From the NCBI RefSeq assembly GCF_037126465.1, contig NW_026999402.1, positions 1,178,001 to 1,242,000 of the forward strand: a stretch of DNA of 64,000 bases, written 5' to 3'. Made by a program: the position numbers and the translations under genes. The notes below the pieces were generated by a model, which saw nothing but the letters and a program-made list of their open reading frames with translations, was not told where the DNA came from and did no database searches. This DNA comes from Ornithodoros turicata (taxonomy: Eukaryota > Arthropoda > Arachnida > Ixodida > Argasidae). The stretch's first letter is position 1, and every line of letters begins with the position of its first letter. Positions 54,511 through 64,000 of the stretch are shown here, piece by piece.

Positions 54511-55555
54511 GTGTTACTTACTATTATTATTACCATTACTGTTATTACTATTATTGTTACTAAAGATCAAGCACTAAAGAGTGCGTAAGTTGAAAGTAGC
54601 TCGTTACCTCTCAAAAATAACTTGGGAGCTTCGAGGTTCTTTGGTCGAGTATCTTATGTGGTAAATTGTATTACAGTTCAACTAGCTCGAGCTCGTTTAA
54701 ACTGCAGGGCACGAACCACGACATTCTTTCGTTGCTGGCAAGACGCCAAGAAGCATTTGGGGGGAGAATTGCCGCTCTGCAGTGCCCCGTAGTCACGTAC
54801 GCAGTTTCGATTTGCGCGTCTCTCTGCTTTTTGTCACTGAACCATTGCGATCCCCCGAGTATTTGGTCAGCGTCCTCATTTTTAACGACTTTGTTCAACG
54901 GTCACATTTTCCAGCCGCCGTTTTGATAAAGCTGTAGGTCGACATTTTTTTTTTTTTCACACCCGCTCCTATTTATGTTTGGGGAAATACCGGGAGGGAA
55001 TGGGGAAAGGCCGAGAAAGGAGTATTTGCGAAAGGGGAAAGCCTTTCATGTCACACCGAGCTGTTAGTCGTATGGTTCGTGAATATAAATGGGCGCAAGT
55101 TAAGACCGTGTAGCGGCGTTAAAACGGGACCTCGTTGAGTAGAGACTGAAAAATAAAGGGGAAGATGGGGAAGAAAGGGAAAGATGGGCGCTGAAGCGTT
55201 TCTAAGCGCCTCACTCGTGCGAATTCCTCCAAATAAATGTTTTATGTAGATGTATATATGTGTACATATGATTTATTATTACATAGAGATGTACATAATT
55301 ATAGATTTGATTTACGTACACGTATAAGCGTTTTATGTCACGGAGTAACTCACTTCCCAAACTCCCTAAACGAGAAGGATGCATGAAATTACGACGCAGG
55401 TTGGTTACGACGATTGGTGTATACACAAACTATATCTTCCGCGATGATTAGACAAGTGTTTTGAGGAGACCAACGTGAGTCCGGTCCGCCCTCAAAGCTC
55501 CCTTCACTTTTTTTGGATACCATCTGACTTTGATCGTTATTGTGAAGGGGCTCAT
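54511..55555. other. Stretch without recognised gene
   Basis: (TTA)n-rich 54520-54560 and a T-run near 54946. No exon or element end recognised. Confidence 0.4.
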
Positions 55556-55645
55556 TATTTTATTCCCCGCATCACCACCAGCAATGGGGTAGAGTATCGC
55601 CCCTGGCGAAGAAACTCCCCTTTCATAATCGCCAATAGAGTTGTT
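55556..55645 (+). mobile_element. LINE-2 3' end, diverged
   Basis: CATCACCACCAGCAATGGGG, TATCGCCCCTGGCGAAGAAA, CTCCCC, CCAATAGAGTTGTTGTTGG. Confidence 0.45.
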
Positions 55646-55729
55646 GTTGGTGGGCCGCGTTGTCGGCACTCTCGAGATGGAGAGGAAGATTTGGTGGTGT
55701 CGTGGCTATTTCCGAGCGATATGCCTGCC

Positions 55730-55905
55730 GGCCTTATAGCTGCATGTTGCTCGGGGAGGATCGTACTTCCTGAGGACGACTTGACAGGAAACTATGCTGA
55801 CATTTGTGTTCGAGCGTCGGAGGAGAAATCCAGGGGAAACACCTACAGCCGGGCGCACGAATTCGGACCCTGGTCACTACCCAGTTTCGGCGAGGAACGC
55901 TAAGA
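55730..55905 (-). mobile_element. Decayed SINE, reversed
   Basis: CTGAGGACGACTTGACAGG, AAATCCAGGGGAAACACCTA and CAGCCGGGCGCACGAATTCG are the reverse of the SINE body seen at 9.1 kb. Confidence 0.6.
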
Positions 55906-56011
55906 GCGAACAACGCACCCAGTCCGGCAACCATTCCGAGGTCTCTCTGCATTGTCGCGCTTCTTGACAGAAGGAAGGAGAGGGAAGGAAGGGGAGAGGG
56001 AAGGCGTAAAT

Positions 56012-56250
56012 GGACGAGTTCAGAAAATCCCAGGGTGCTTAGCGCGCCGCCTTGAACTGTGGGAGTTTACTAATACGAAAGAAACGGGTGGCTTCCAAAC
56101 TGTTCCGACTTCTTCCTTACCGGTCCATTGTCCACGACGTGCGAAGGTCAGCGAAAGCGAAATGTGAAGGATTATTCTGCGTTTCCCCGCTCAGCAAGGG
56201 CCCAGGATGCAATGCGTGCGCAAAGAGCACTGGGATTTTCTGCACTCGCC
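56012..56250. mobile_element. Foldback MITE, family G, copy 2
   Basis: GGACGAGTTCAGAAAATCCC and inverted GGCGAGTGCAGAAAATCCC. The interior is the inverse of 38390-38635 (CCACGACGTG, TCAGCGAAAGCGAAATGTGA, GGATGCAATGCGTGCGC). Confidence 0.72.
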
Positions 56251-56287
56251 TATTGGGGTTTCCTCCTCTACCACAACCTCTACCACG

Positions 56288-56845
56288 AGTGGTGGCCACT
56301 ATATAACTACTTTGCGATAGAGTAGTTTAACTAGTAGTTCAACCACTTTTCAGGGGAGATAGTTAAAACTACTTCTTTAACTACTGCAGTGTATTTTAAA
56401 ACAACAACTTTATTTTCGACCTTGGAGAGTGGGGAGTTTCATCGCCAGTGTATTTTAACTTACGTCTATAACTACTTAACGTTATCCATCAACAGCAATC
56501 CCATTCCATAGTGTCCTTGGACACGTAAATATGAATCACAAGCAGTGATAAAAGTGAAGATTTAGCACACATGCATGGCACAAGTGTTCTGCACCTCCGT
56601 TCTCATCAAACAAGTAGCTCACGGTAAAAGTCGGAAGCACAATCGTGCCGTAAAGCTTGCGACAAAATCGGACGTAGTTGGCACCTGTAGTAACCTAACT
56701 ACTGTAGTTAACTACTCGAAATATTAGTTTAACTTGTAGTTGCCACCACATTTCTGCAAGTAGTTGATAACTACTTTCCAACTACAATCAGGTATAGTTT
56801 AACTAGTAGTTTAACTACATGCGGTTATATCTACTGGCCATCACT
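56288..56845. mobile_element. 558-bp foldback element rich in TAGTTTAACTA
   Basis: Ends AGTGGTGGCCACTATATAAC and inverted AGTGATGGCCAGTAGATATA. The inner text is a dense set of TAGTTTAACTAGTAGTT and AGTTAACTAC palindromes. 56401-56455 looks like a LINE-2 tail insert (GGGGAGTTTCATCGCC). Confidence 0.75.
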
Positions 56846-57262
56846 GTGTACCCTAACTACAGTACGCATCCGTTGCCTGTAACGCCCTATGCGTTACTGA
56901 GAGTGATCGCCTTGTGGGGCTGTCTAGAAACGCGCACTTCGCTTTCCTCAGAACTTTTACCTCCGAGACGTCCTTGGCTTTGAATCATTTCACTACTCTT
57001 AAGTCTCTTAAGGTACTTCAAGCTTCTTCCCCCCGACATCGCGGCCACAAATTGCTGACGCCGCATTCCTCCACGAATGTGTACATTCCTGCGTTGATTC
57101 CCCACTCTTTCTAAGCCGCATAAATTTTTTTACATTCTTGCGCTACCCTTCGTAATCACCCATCCTTCTATATACGTAAAGCTTGTCGTTACGACCCACT
57201 CGCGCGTTGTCAAATTTTAGTAAACTCTCTCGTCTTCAAAAATCACATTACATTTTGCTTGT
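56846..57262. other. Stretch without recognised feature
   Basis: No gene or repeat recognised. Confidence 0.4.
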
Positions 57263-57642
57263 GCACTGTAAACTGAAAGGCACCCTTATGAGTGTAAATG
57301 GCTTGTCCTACCACTTTTTACACCGTATGGTCTGGAACACCCTTTTTAGAAGGTGTATTCTGTGTAAAACGCCCTTTGAAAGGGTGTTTTTCCATGAAAA
57401 TGCCTTCTTTGGCACCCTTTATACACCCTTTTTGGAGGGTGTTTAACAATCTTACACCCTCCCAAAAGGGTGTTTAAAGGGTGCAAAAGAAGGCATTTTC
57501 AAGGAAAAGCACCCTTTCAAAGGGTGTCTTACACAGAATACACCCTCTAAAAAGGGTGTTCCAGAGCATAAGGTGTAAAAAGTGGAGTGAGTTATAGGAC
57601 AAGCCATTTACACCCATAAGGGTGTCTTTCAGTTTACAGTGT
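57263..57642. mobile_element. 380-bp palindrome built from ACACCCTTTT motifs
   Basis: CACTGTAAACTGAAAGGCAC and inverted CACTGTAAACTGAAAGACAC. Arms match throughout, each with three to four (A)CACCCTTT / AAAGGGTGT blocks, around an AACAATCT loop near 57448. Confidence 0.9.
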
Positions 57643-57814
57643 GTTAACGTGTTATACTCATTGGTTCATTTGTCTTCTGTACTCACTATTTTTAGTTACA
57701 TGACCTTCTTGCCTTCATTTGCTTTATCATAATGCCATGTAACGCTGCATGCTACATTTACTATTGCATTTACTGTTGCTGTATTTTAGTAGTGCACCAA
57801 CGTCAAGGCTCTTG

Positions 57815-57951
57815 AGGCCGTTCTTCTGCATAATAAACTGATTCATCACGAACGACGCAACCGATGAATTCCTTTTGTGTTGGTGTAAAGGTAACGGCAT
57901 CGTTACACTCCGCGAGAACATTACATTTTTGCGCTTTAGTAGCTCCTTAAG
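57815..57951. mobile_element. Family C MITE, right half
   Basis: CATCACGAACGACGCAACCG, ATTCCTTTTGTGTTGG, AACGGCATCGTTACACTCCG, GCGCTTTAGTAGCTCCTTAA. 57952-58436 holds nothing recognised. Confidence 0.6.
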
Positions 57952-58436
57952 TGTGTATCGTCCAGAAAATGACTACAATTACTGCTTTTTATCTGATGCA
58001 TACTGACATTGATGCAGACAAGGGAACACTTCCGTTGTGTCCTTGGCCCATTTTAGGCGCATCACGCCTGGCTGGTCTAGGGAATCATTTACTCAGCCAT
58101 GACCCTTCCTTCGTAGGCAAATGACATTAGGCTACCGGCCAAATTGGTTTTCGCTCCGCAGCAAAGTTTGTAGCCGCGTATACGTACGGCGGGCTGTGAG
58201 CGCTCTAGTTCAATGCACATCACGTTCTGCGCATCCCTTGTAATGCTACTCTCTGAACAAGTCAGGCTAAATTACAGAATGACCCTATAGGTTTAGACCC
58301 TGTGCGTGCGAGTCGGTTGGGTTGAAGCTCGACGGCTGTGCTAACAACTATGCAGCAATGCCAAGAGGGTGTGCACGAGTTGGATCAGCGCGCGCGCGGC
58401 ATTCTGCGCGGTTAAGATGCGGTTAATGCGGTGCGC

Positions 58437-59330
58437 ACGTGGGCTGGTGTACCTCGAAATATAGTGACCAAAATCCCCGTTATAAAATACGCTATTAAAA
58501 ATGAACTTCACCACACAGCACGCTCCTAGCCAACCATAATCTCGAATGATATCGTTATCTGCCCTGATTTGTTGACAATGGGAGAGGTACGCCTTTTTTG
58601 TGACACTTATGCTGTTCATAATTGTCACAAAAAAGGCGTACGCCTTCTGTTTTCAACAAATTAGGGCAGATTATGCATATCACTCGAGATTATGGTTGGC
58701 TAGGAGCGTGCTGTGCGGTCAAGTTCATTTCTAAGAGTGTAACTACTCTAAATATTTGTCATCAGACTCGTCACCATTGCTGGTGACCCGTCATAAGCGT
58801 ATTCATATTTTGTACATATTTTTTCCCCATCCATGTTCATTTATCATTTATTGCCTCTCATTTGTTAATAGCCGCATTTTGCATCGTCCCGTATCGTTGA
58901 TCTTGTCTGTGTGTTGTATAGTACCCACATGAAATTCGTTCAGTGAAGCTCTCCCACACAACAAGATACACAGTCGCGCGCAGGAAAGTGCAAACAGCGA
59001 ACTTAGACGAACCTAGACATGCAAATGCAAACACCGAACTTGGACTAACCTAATAAAAAACTAACCAAGGTGCATTTTCCGTCGTATACACCCTGCTAAG
59101 CCTGACGGCCGCTAAAATGTGGCTTTCGTTCGCTAAGATGACTCGGACAGACATCAAAAGCACGTGAATTTGAGTGGTTAAACAGTGATGTCGCGTTTTT
59201 AAACGCGGCATATCATATTACGAAGCAATAGAGCATTCGCTTTGATTTTCCTTGTTTCGATTACGTGAATTTCGAGATAGGAGATTTCGCAATCGGGAAT
59301 ATCGAGGCCCTATCCGCGTGGATATCTGTA
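58437..59330. repeat. Dispersed repeat R1, copy 2, with PA insertion
   Basis: Counterpart of 10885-11340. The match breaks at about 58490 for a PA MITE and some 220 bp of extra sequence and resumes at about 58970 (CACAGTCGCGCGCAGG). 59331-59686 holds nothing recognised. Confidence 0.75.
58496..58740. mobile_element. PA-family palindromic MITE, full length
   Basis: TATTAAAAATGAACTTCACC, inverted end CACTCTTAGAAATGAACTT. Both arms share CCATAATCTCGA (for CCATCATCTCGA) and CACAGCACG-type (for CATAGCACG) variants. Confidence 0.9.
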
Positions 59331-59686
59331 AACAAGAATTAGTGCCTATATGCCGTACGGGGAGACCTATAGTTGACAGCGAATCGAAATTGGCGTGTCA
59401 TCTAAAGGTTAGTAAATGATCATAATGTCATATTCCACTTTTTCCTGCGAACAAAGCTTAACCTAAAAATAAATAAATAAATAGGGGCACTCTCTATTGG
59501 AGACATCCACGAGGTTATAAAAAAAAGTTAAAAAAAAAGTTCCCAAGCAAGCACAACATCTTGACCCAATGTTGTGCTGCTCGGGGGTATATGAACTCAT
59601 AAACATGAAAGAATCAATTGGTTTATCTTAGATATGTTAATGTAATTGATTTAATCACACACAAAACCTTAACGTGCAGTCGTTAC

Positions 59687-59815
59687 ACTCTAAAAACAGA
59701 ACTTCACCTCATCAAAGCAGAAGTGATTCCCGAGCAGAAGCGATAACCCTATCATTCGTGGCAATGGTTGGTACAGAGCGTGCTATGTGGCGAAGTTCTG
59801 TTTTTAGAATACAGG
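59687..59815. mobile_element. PB-family MITE with internal deletion
   Basis: CACTCTAAAAACAGAACTTC on the left; the right arm is complete from AGCAGAAGCGATAACCCTAT to GAAGTTCTGTTTTTAGAATA. The left arm and centre are deleted. Confidence 0.85.
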
Positions 59816-59880
59816 TAATCGGCAATGAGAGCGGGTGAGAGAGGGAAATATGTCCTCACAGAAGGGATGGCCGTCTTATA

Positions 59881-60731
59881 AGTAGGGTTCCGGGTTTTCG
59901 GATTTATCCGAAAAAATCCGAAAAACGTACTCCGGTAAAATTTTAAGCAATTCGGATTTATCCGAAAAGCTCCGCTTGGCAGATGTTTTCCCTAATAACC
60001 GGGTTATTGTTCTTGGCCTCCTTTTGTGTCCTGGGTTTCTTCTGACTTCCATACTGACCCCACCGCAACATAATAATGGTTTCTGTGACCTAGCGTTTCC
60101 TTCGACGGTTATCTCGACCACTTGAGGATTCACCGGCCGGGTTTTTCCCTAGCCTGTTTTCCGATTTCCTTGTCCTACATGTGACATACGCACTAAAATA
60201 AGCATCGAACCGTGGTCATACAGAGTGGTCTTTTTGAAATTGCAACTAGTTACAGTGCTGACGACAAGATGGGATGCAAGCGAAAGCTGCCCTGCGACTA
60301 CGTCAAGTAGTACCCTGATTTCGAGGAGTTCACATCGTCCCTCGATCACGATGCAGAGGTTGTCCTATATAAAATATAAAAAAAAGTATTGCCGCGTCCT
60401 ATAAAAAGTCCTATAAAAAGTCCTATAAAAAAAGTATTGCCGCGTAACAGTGAGCACACGGAAAGGGTGCTTTCGGAATTACGGAACACCTCAGTGTGCG
60501 TCGCACGAAATGTATTGTTAAGGTTATGTATCTTTAGTGTTGAAGCAATAAATGTGACAACTCCGTTTTCGCTGCACAACTGTGTGTGCGTCGTCAAGTG
60601 CTCTCTGAATTTCATTTCATGTAAATGATACACTCCGAAAAAATCCGTTTTTTGAAAATAGAATAAACTCCGAAAAAAAAACATCCTCCGGTAACACCTA
60701 GAAATAAACTCCGAAACCCCGGAACCCTACT
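59881..60731. mobile_element. Foldback element E1 (AGTAGGGTTCCGGG ends)
   Basis: Left AGTAGGGTTCCGGGTTTTCG, right inverted AGTAGGGTTCCGGGGTTTCG; flanked on both sides by TATA. A short triplicated CCTATAAAAAGT motif lies at 60396-60428. No intact coding frame. Confidence 0.8.
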
Positions 60732-60735
60732 TATA

Positions 60736-61146
60736 AGCAGGGTTCCGCGTTTTCGGTTTTTATTTTTAGATCGGCGTATGTTTTTCGGTGTTTATTGATT
60801 TTCACGAAATCGGCATTTTTCGATGTTTTTCCTGGCGTGTACATGGTTGACCAGTCGCTTATCGGCGAATAGAAATCACAATGTAATTTCCGCACAACGC
60901 CCATTCAAGATGGCGTTGTTCGCTAACGAAAAAGTAAACGGACATTTCTCAGAGCCATCGTATTTCTGTACGGTTTTTCGATCTGCATCAGCGACTTGCT
61001 GGGCATGTGCAGCAATTTACCTCTGTCATGTCCTGGAATGTCCCTCCGTATTCGGTGCTTTTCGATTAAAACTGAATGAGGGAAAATTTACCTGGCGTAT
61101 GTTTTTCGGTGTTTTTCGATTAAAACCGAGAACGCGGAACCCTACT
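60736..61146. mobile_element. Foldback element E2, adjacent to E1
   Basis: Left AGCAGGGTTCCGCGTTTTCG, right inverted AGTAGGGTTCCGCGTTCTCG; TATA on both sides, the left one shared with E1. The interior repeats GGCGTATGTTTTTCGGTGTT twice. Confidence 0.8.
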
Positions 61147-61350
61147 TATAGGTTTACGACGTTTCTCGATCCTGCTTCTCAAAATTCGTCGTCGTCATGC
61201 TAACATTCGAACAAGGAACGGTATTCTGCGATCCAACGCAGGGTTTGTGGGTGGAATGACCTTTTCAGAATATTCATTTGTGCCGCACTTATTTACATGC
61301 AGAACATGCTACATGCTACACACATGAACGGCATACTCATGGTATACACA

Positions 61351-61760
61351 TCAGGGGTGCCGAACTCATTCGTGGCCGCGAGCCGCGTTGAGCCATGGAG
61401 GAACTACGCGGTCTGCATACCCACGGATTTGGGGTAGCCTGTTTCTGATATAGATGACGCAACACAAAGCTACATAACGACATAAAAAGACATATATTTG
61501 CGTTACGTAACGTTGCTCAATCACGGGGTCAGCAATCCTTCTTGTTTGCTGCGTAGTGTACCGAGTGAATTTGCACCTCTTGTTTTCAACTGTTACGTCA
61601 ACATCGGGTGAAAGTGGTTGCGCTGCTGCAATCCTGAGGACTGCGTCCAAGTAACTTAGTAACTTAGCGTAACTTAGACTTGCTATTCAAGTTCATCACA
61701 GAAAGCACGTGCTCGCAGGCGTATGTTGACACAGCTGTCTCGCGCAGAGAGTCGAGCCGA
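61351..61760 (-). pseudogene. hAT transposase C-terminal fragment with 3' end
   Basis: Minus-strand pieces: STYACEHVLSVMNLNSKSK (about 61745-61690, the T-Y-x-C-E box), then after frameshifts LDAVLRIAAAQPLSPDVDV and ENKRCKF (about 61655-61570), the dimerisation-domain end of ZBED-type hAT transposases. The element end on the plus strand is CAGGGGTGCCGAACTC at about 61353, a hAT-like terminus. Multiple stops. Confidence 0.75.
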
Positions 61761-61769
61761 ATCCGAACC

Positions 61770-61900
61770 GAAAACCGTTATTAACCGTTATTTTTGGCAG
61801 AACCGTAACTGAAAGAGCCGACGCCATCATGGAGCTGAACCGGAACTAAACCGGTAAAAAATACCGGTTATCGGTTCAAATAACGGTTCACACAAAATTA
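61770..61900. repeat. AACCGTTATT / ACCGGTT-rich segment
   Basis: CCGTTATTAACCGTTATTTT and CCGGTTATCGGTTCAAATAA face each other; probably the rim of another foldback element. 61901-62064 unrecognised. Confidence 0.4.
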
Positions 61901-62064
61901 AGCGCGAGACTTTGCATGTTGCGCATGAACACAAAAAACTATTTTTAATGTTTTTTCTTACCTACTATCTCTTGCTTGCGGAAAAAGTCGTGCCCCGAAA
62001 CAATGATCTGGATTTTCTCGAGTTACGAAATAGCAACAGATAGTAACTACAAGCTACTAATGTC

Positions 62065-62372
62065 TAAGACATACACTTGAATACATATAAGAATTAGGGA
62101 TCAGCGACAGTCTTGGGCAGTAGTCCATAAGTGACATGTATTATAATATACTAATCAGACTCAGCTATACACAGGGTGTCCACCCTAGCAAGAGAAACGA
62201 TCGCTGGCACATAGCACCGTCAAAGGGAAACTGACACTCTCCCACGACATTTGTGTCATAAAGAGGCGCTGTATTGTAAGGCCAGTCCGTTTGTAACACA
62301 AACATCTCAGTTTTTCTTTGACAGCGCTGTGTGTTCGAGATCATCTCTACAGTTATCACAGGCATCCTGTAC
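62065..62372 (+). repeat. Dispersed repeat R2, copy 1
   Basis: Matches 63393-63695 in order: GAATACATATAAGAATTAGG, CAGCGACAGTCTTGGG, TAATATACTAATCAG, GGAAACTGACACTCTCC, GACATTTGTGTCATAAA, CAGCGCTGTGT, CAGTTATCACAGGCATCCTG. No coding frame. Confidence 0.8.
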
Positions 62373-62742
62373 GAATGTCGTCGGCTGGGCGACCTTCGGT
62401 CTTTCAAAATGTTCTTCGTTTGCTTTTGCTTTTTGTTTCGTCTTCTTTTGTGTGCAGTGCTGTACTACCTGAACTCAGACACAGCATGCGTCCGTGTGTA
62501 CGACGCTGCAGGATAATACCGAACGTGCGCGTGTGAAGTTACAGAATCCCCTTACAAAGTAAAGAGCTAGGCTTCCTCATGTGGGTCAGAATGAAAAGAA
62601 CATACGAGTATGGTTTTCTTTGTGCATATGAAATAAAAGAGGCAAAAACGAGCATGCTGAAATCGCATTTAGGAAGCGCCAATGGATCGAAAATTGCTCG
62701 AATTCTCTGGTTGCACTTGCCCTTGCCCAGTTCTGTGTTCCA

Positions 62743-62999
62743 CGCTCTTAGAAGTGAACTTCACCGCATAGCACGCTCTTATAGCCAACCATAATCTCAA
62801 ATGATATCGTTATCTGCACTGACTTGTTAAACGGGAGGCGTACGCCTTTTCTGTGACAATTATGAACAGCATAATTGTCACAAAAAAAAAAAAGGCGTAC
62901 GCCTCCCATTTTCAACAAATCAGGGCAGATAACGACATCATCCGGGATGATGGTTGGCTAGGAGCGTGCTATGCGGTGAAGTTCATTGTTATGAGTGCA
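62743..62999. mobile_element. PA-family palindromic MITE, full length
   Basis: ACGCTCTTAGAAGTGAACTT on the left, AAGTTCATTGTTATGAGTGC on the right. A run of 12 A is inserted in one arm (62882-62893). Confidence 0.88.
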
Positions 63000-63392
63000 C
63001 CGACACTTCGCTCTAACGGCGACATGCAAGAACAACGACGATCACTGATGATACGATAACGCGCCTTTTACATGAAGGCCCCGGGGATCAGGATCGCAAG
63101 TAACAACAACAAAGATGGTAACTGAAAACTGCTATGGCTACTAATCATGGGCGTGCCGATAGGGGGCAAGGGGGGGGGGGGGTCGTGGCCCCCCTGGAAC
63201 TTAAAGGTCTCTGTGAAAATGGTGCACTCTATAGCAATAGGTCGTAACATTTATTCTCAGATGTCATAATAGGGACCTCTGAACACCCACACAGTGCACA
63301 GCGTCCTCTTCCAGATAATGACGTGGTAGGGGTGGGGGTTTCCACCCCTGCCCCCTAAAAAAAGTCCTGGGAACGCCCATCCTAATAATATA

Positions 63393-63695
63393 CAAGACAT
63401 CCACGTGAATATATATATAAGAATTAGGCATCAACGACAGTTTTGGGTATAGCATTCATGAAGGAACATGCTTCATAATAATATACTAATCAGCCACCCT
63501 ATAGCCGCTGAAATGATCACTGACACACCGCTCTGTCAAAGAGAAACTGACACTCTCCTTCCTACGACGTTTGCGTTACAAACAGTGCTTCACTGTAAGA
63601 TGTAACGTCATAGGGCAGCTTTTCCTTACAGCGCTATGTTTTTGTCTTATAGAGATGATTTCTGCAGTTACCGTGGGCATCCTATATACAGGGTG
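63393..63695 (+). repeat. Dispersed repeat R2, copy 2
   Basis: GAATATATATATAAGAATTAG, CAACGACAGTTTTGGG, AGAAACTGACACTCTCC, GACGTTTGCGTTACAAA, GTGGGCATCCTATATACAGG. Same orientation as copy 1, 1.3 kb away, with the PA copy between them. Confidence 0.8.
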
Positions 63696-64000
63696 TGTGC
63701 AGAAAAACATAACCCGCATTTTTACATGTAACTCGTTGTCTACTTAGCCGAGGAACTTCCGGTGGCGCACGACGGCGTATTTATGCGTGCGAAAGCTACA
63801 AAAAAATCCTGGAAGCCATACTCAGTGTAAAAAAATAAACAGAGCGCGAAAACATGGGCTTGCATGCATTAGAATAGGGCGGTCATGACAGTGCATTGTA
63901 GTGCATTTCGGTCTCATGAGAGTTATGTGCAGGCACCGCTAGGGGTACTGCCGATGAGCATCCATGTGGGACATCGTTTCGATTTATGCACCGATAGCTC
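63696..64000. other. Right edge, no recognised gene
   Basis: AACTTCCGGTGGCGCACGAC at 63748 also occurs at about 41210 (AACTTCCGGTGGCGCACGGC), so part of this is a dispersed repeat. Nothing else recognised. Confidence 0.4.

Noticed and set aside
15335..62999. Many 60-150-residue frames with MLKTGGVRLF or AYASRFQQIRADN text
   Set aside because: All are translations of PA MITE arms; the same text recurs on both strands because the elements are palindromes.

Overview
The window looks like a piece of a large, repeat-rich chelicerate nuclear genome, most probably an ixodid (hard) tick. This is inferred from two spliced genes of tick-like families separated by long introns (up to 10.4 kb), a heavy load of foldback MITEs, tRNA-derived SINEs, LINE and Gypsy fragments, and the absence of any bacterial-type operon, tRNA or rRNA gene. 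No species can be named from sequence alone.

Two real protein genes can be followed exon by exon, both on the minus strand. (1) An NRF-6-like (nose resistant to fluoxetine) membrane acyltransferase-3 family gene: exon 1 with a signal peptide at 20575-20353, then six more exons at about 9.9, 6.9, 5.9, 4.2, 3.9 and 3.3 kb. It runs off the left edge after about 373 residues. All six junctions have GT/AG sites and matching phases. (2) A CAP-superfamily protein resembling GAPR-1/GLIPR2, with five exons between 42018 and 34193 and about 262 residues, ending in a stop codon; its 5' end may lie further right. Two residues expected in the acyltransferase-3 core and one of the four CAP-site residues are replaced. 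A possible terminal exon of an unidentified plus-strand gene sits at the left edge (213-482), and a decayed THAP-like zinc-finger start lies at 25.9 kb.

The remainder is mobile DNA. From 26.7 to 29.3 kb a broken Gypsy pol (RNase H and integrase) is split by a hAT-type MITE with an 8-bp target duplication and abuts the 3' end of a LINE. From 29.6 to 32.5 kb is a nest of palindromic MITEs inserted beside and into each other. From 48.2 to 50.3 kb is a satellite of 153-bp units, each made of two diverged halves of 77 and 76 bp that both carry TCACGTGA. From 51 to 64 kb there are no recognisable genes, only foldback elements, LINE ends and a hAT transposase fragment.

The two commonest MITE families (here PA and PB) are near-perfect 250-bp palindromes flanked by TA, sharing ends and core but differing between. 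Several PA copies carry the same unusual substitutions on both arms. The tRNA-derived SINE shares its 3' tail with the LINE end at 29.2 kb, suggesting a LINE/SINE partnership. A second LINE family seems to be the source of many short repeats ending in (TTG)n. I found no CRISPR array and no convincing new biological system; the most interesting signals are the mirrored palindromes, the E-box-bearing satellite, the SINE/LINE tail sharing and the site-residue losses in the two host genes.
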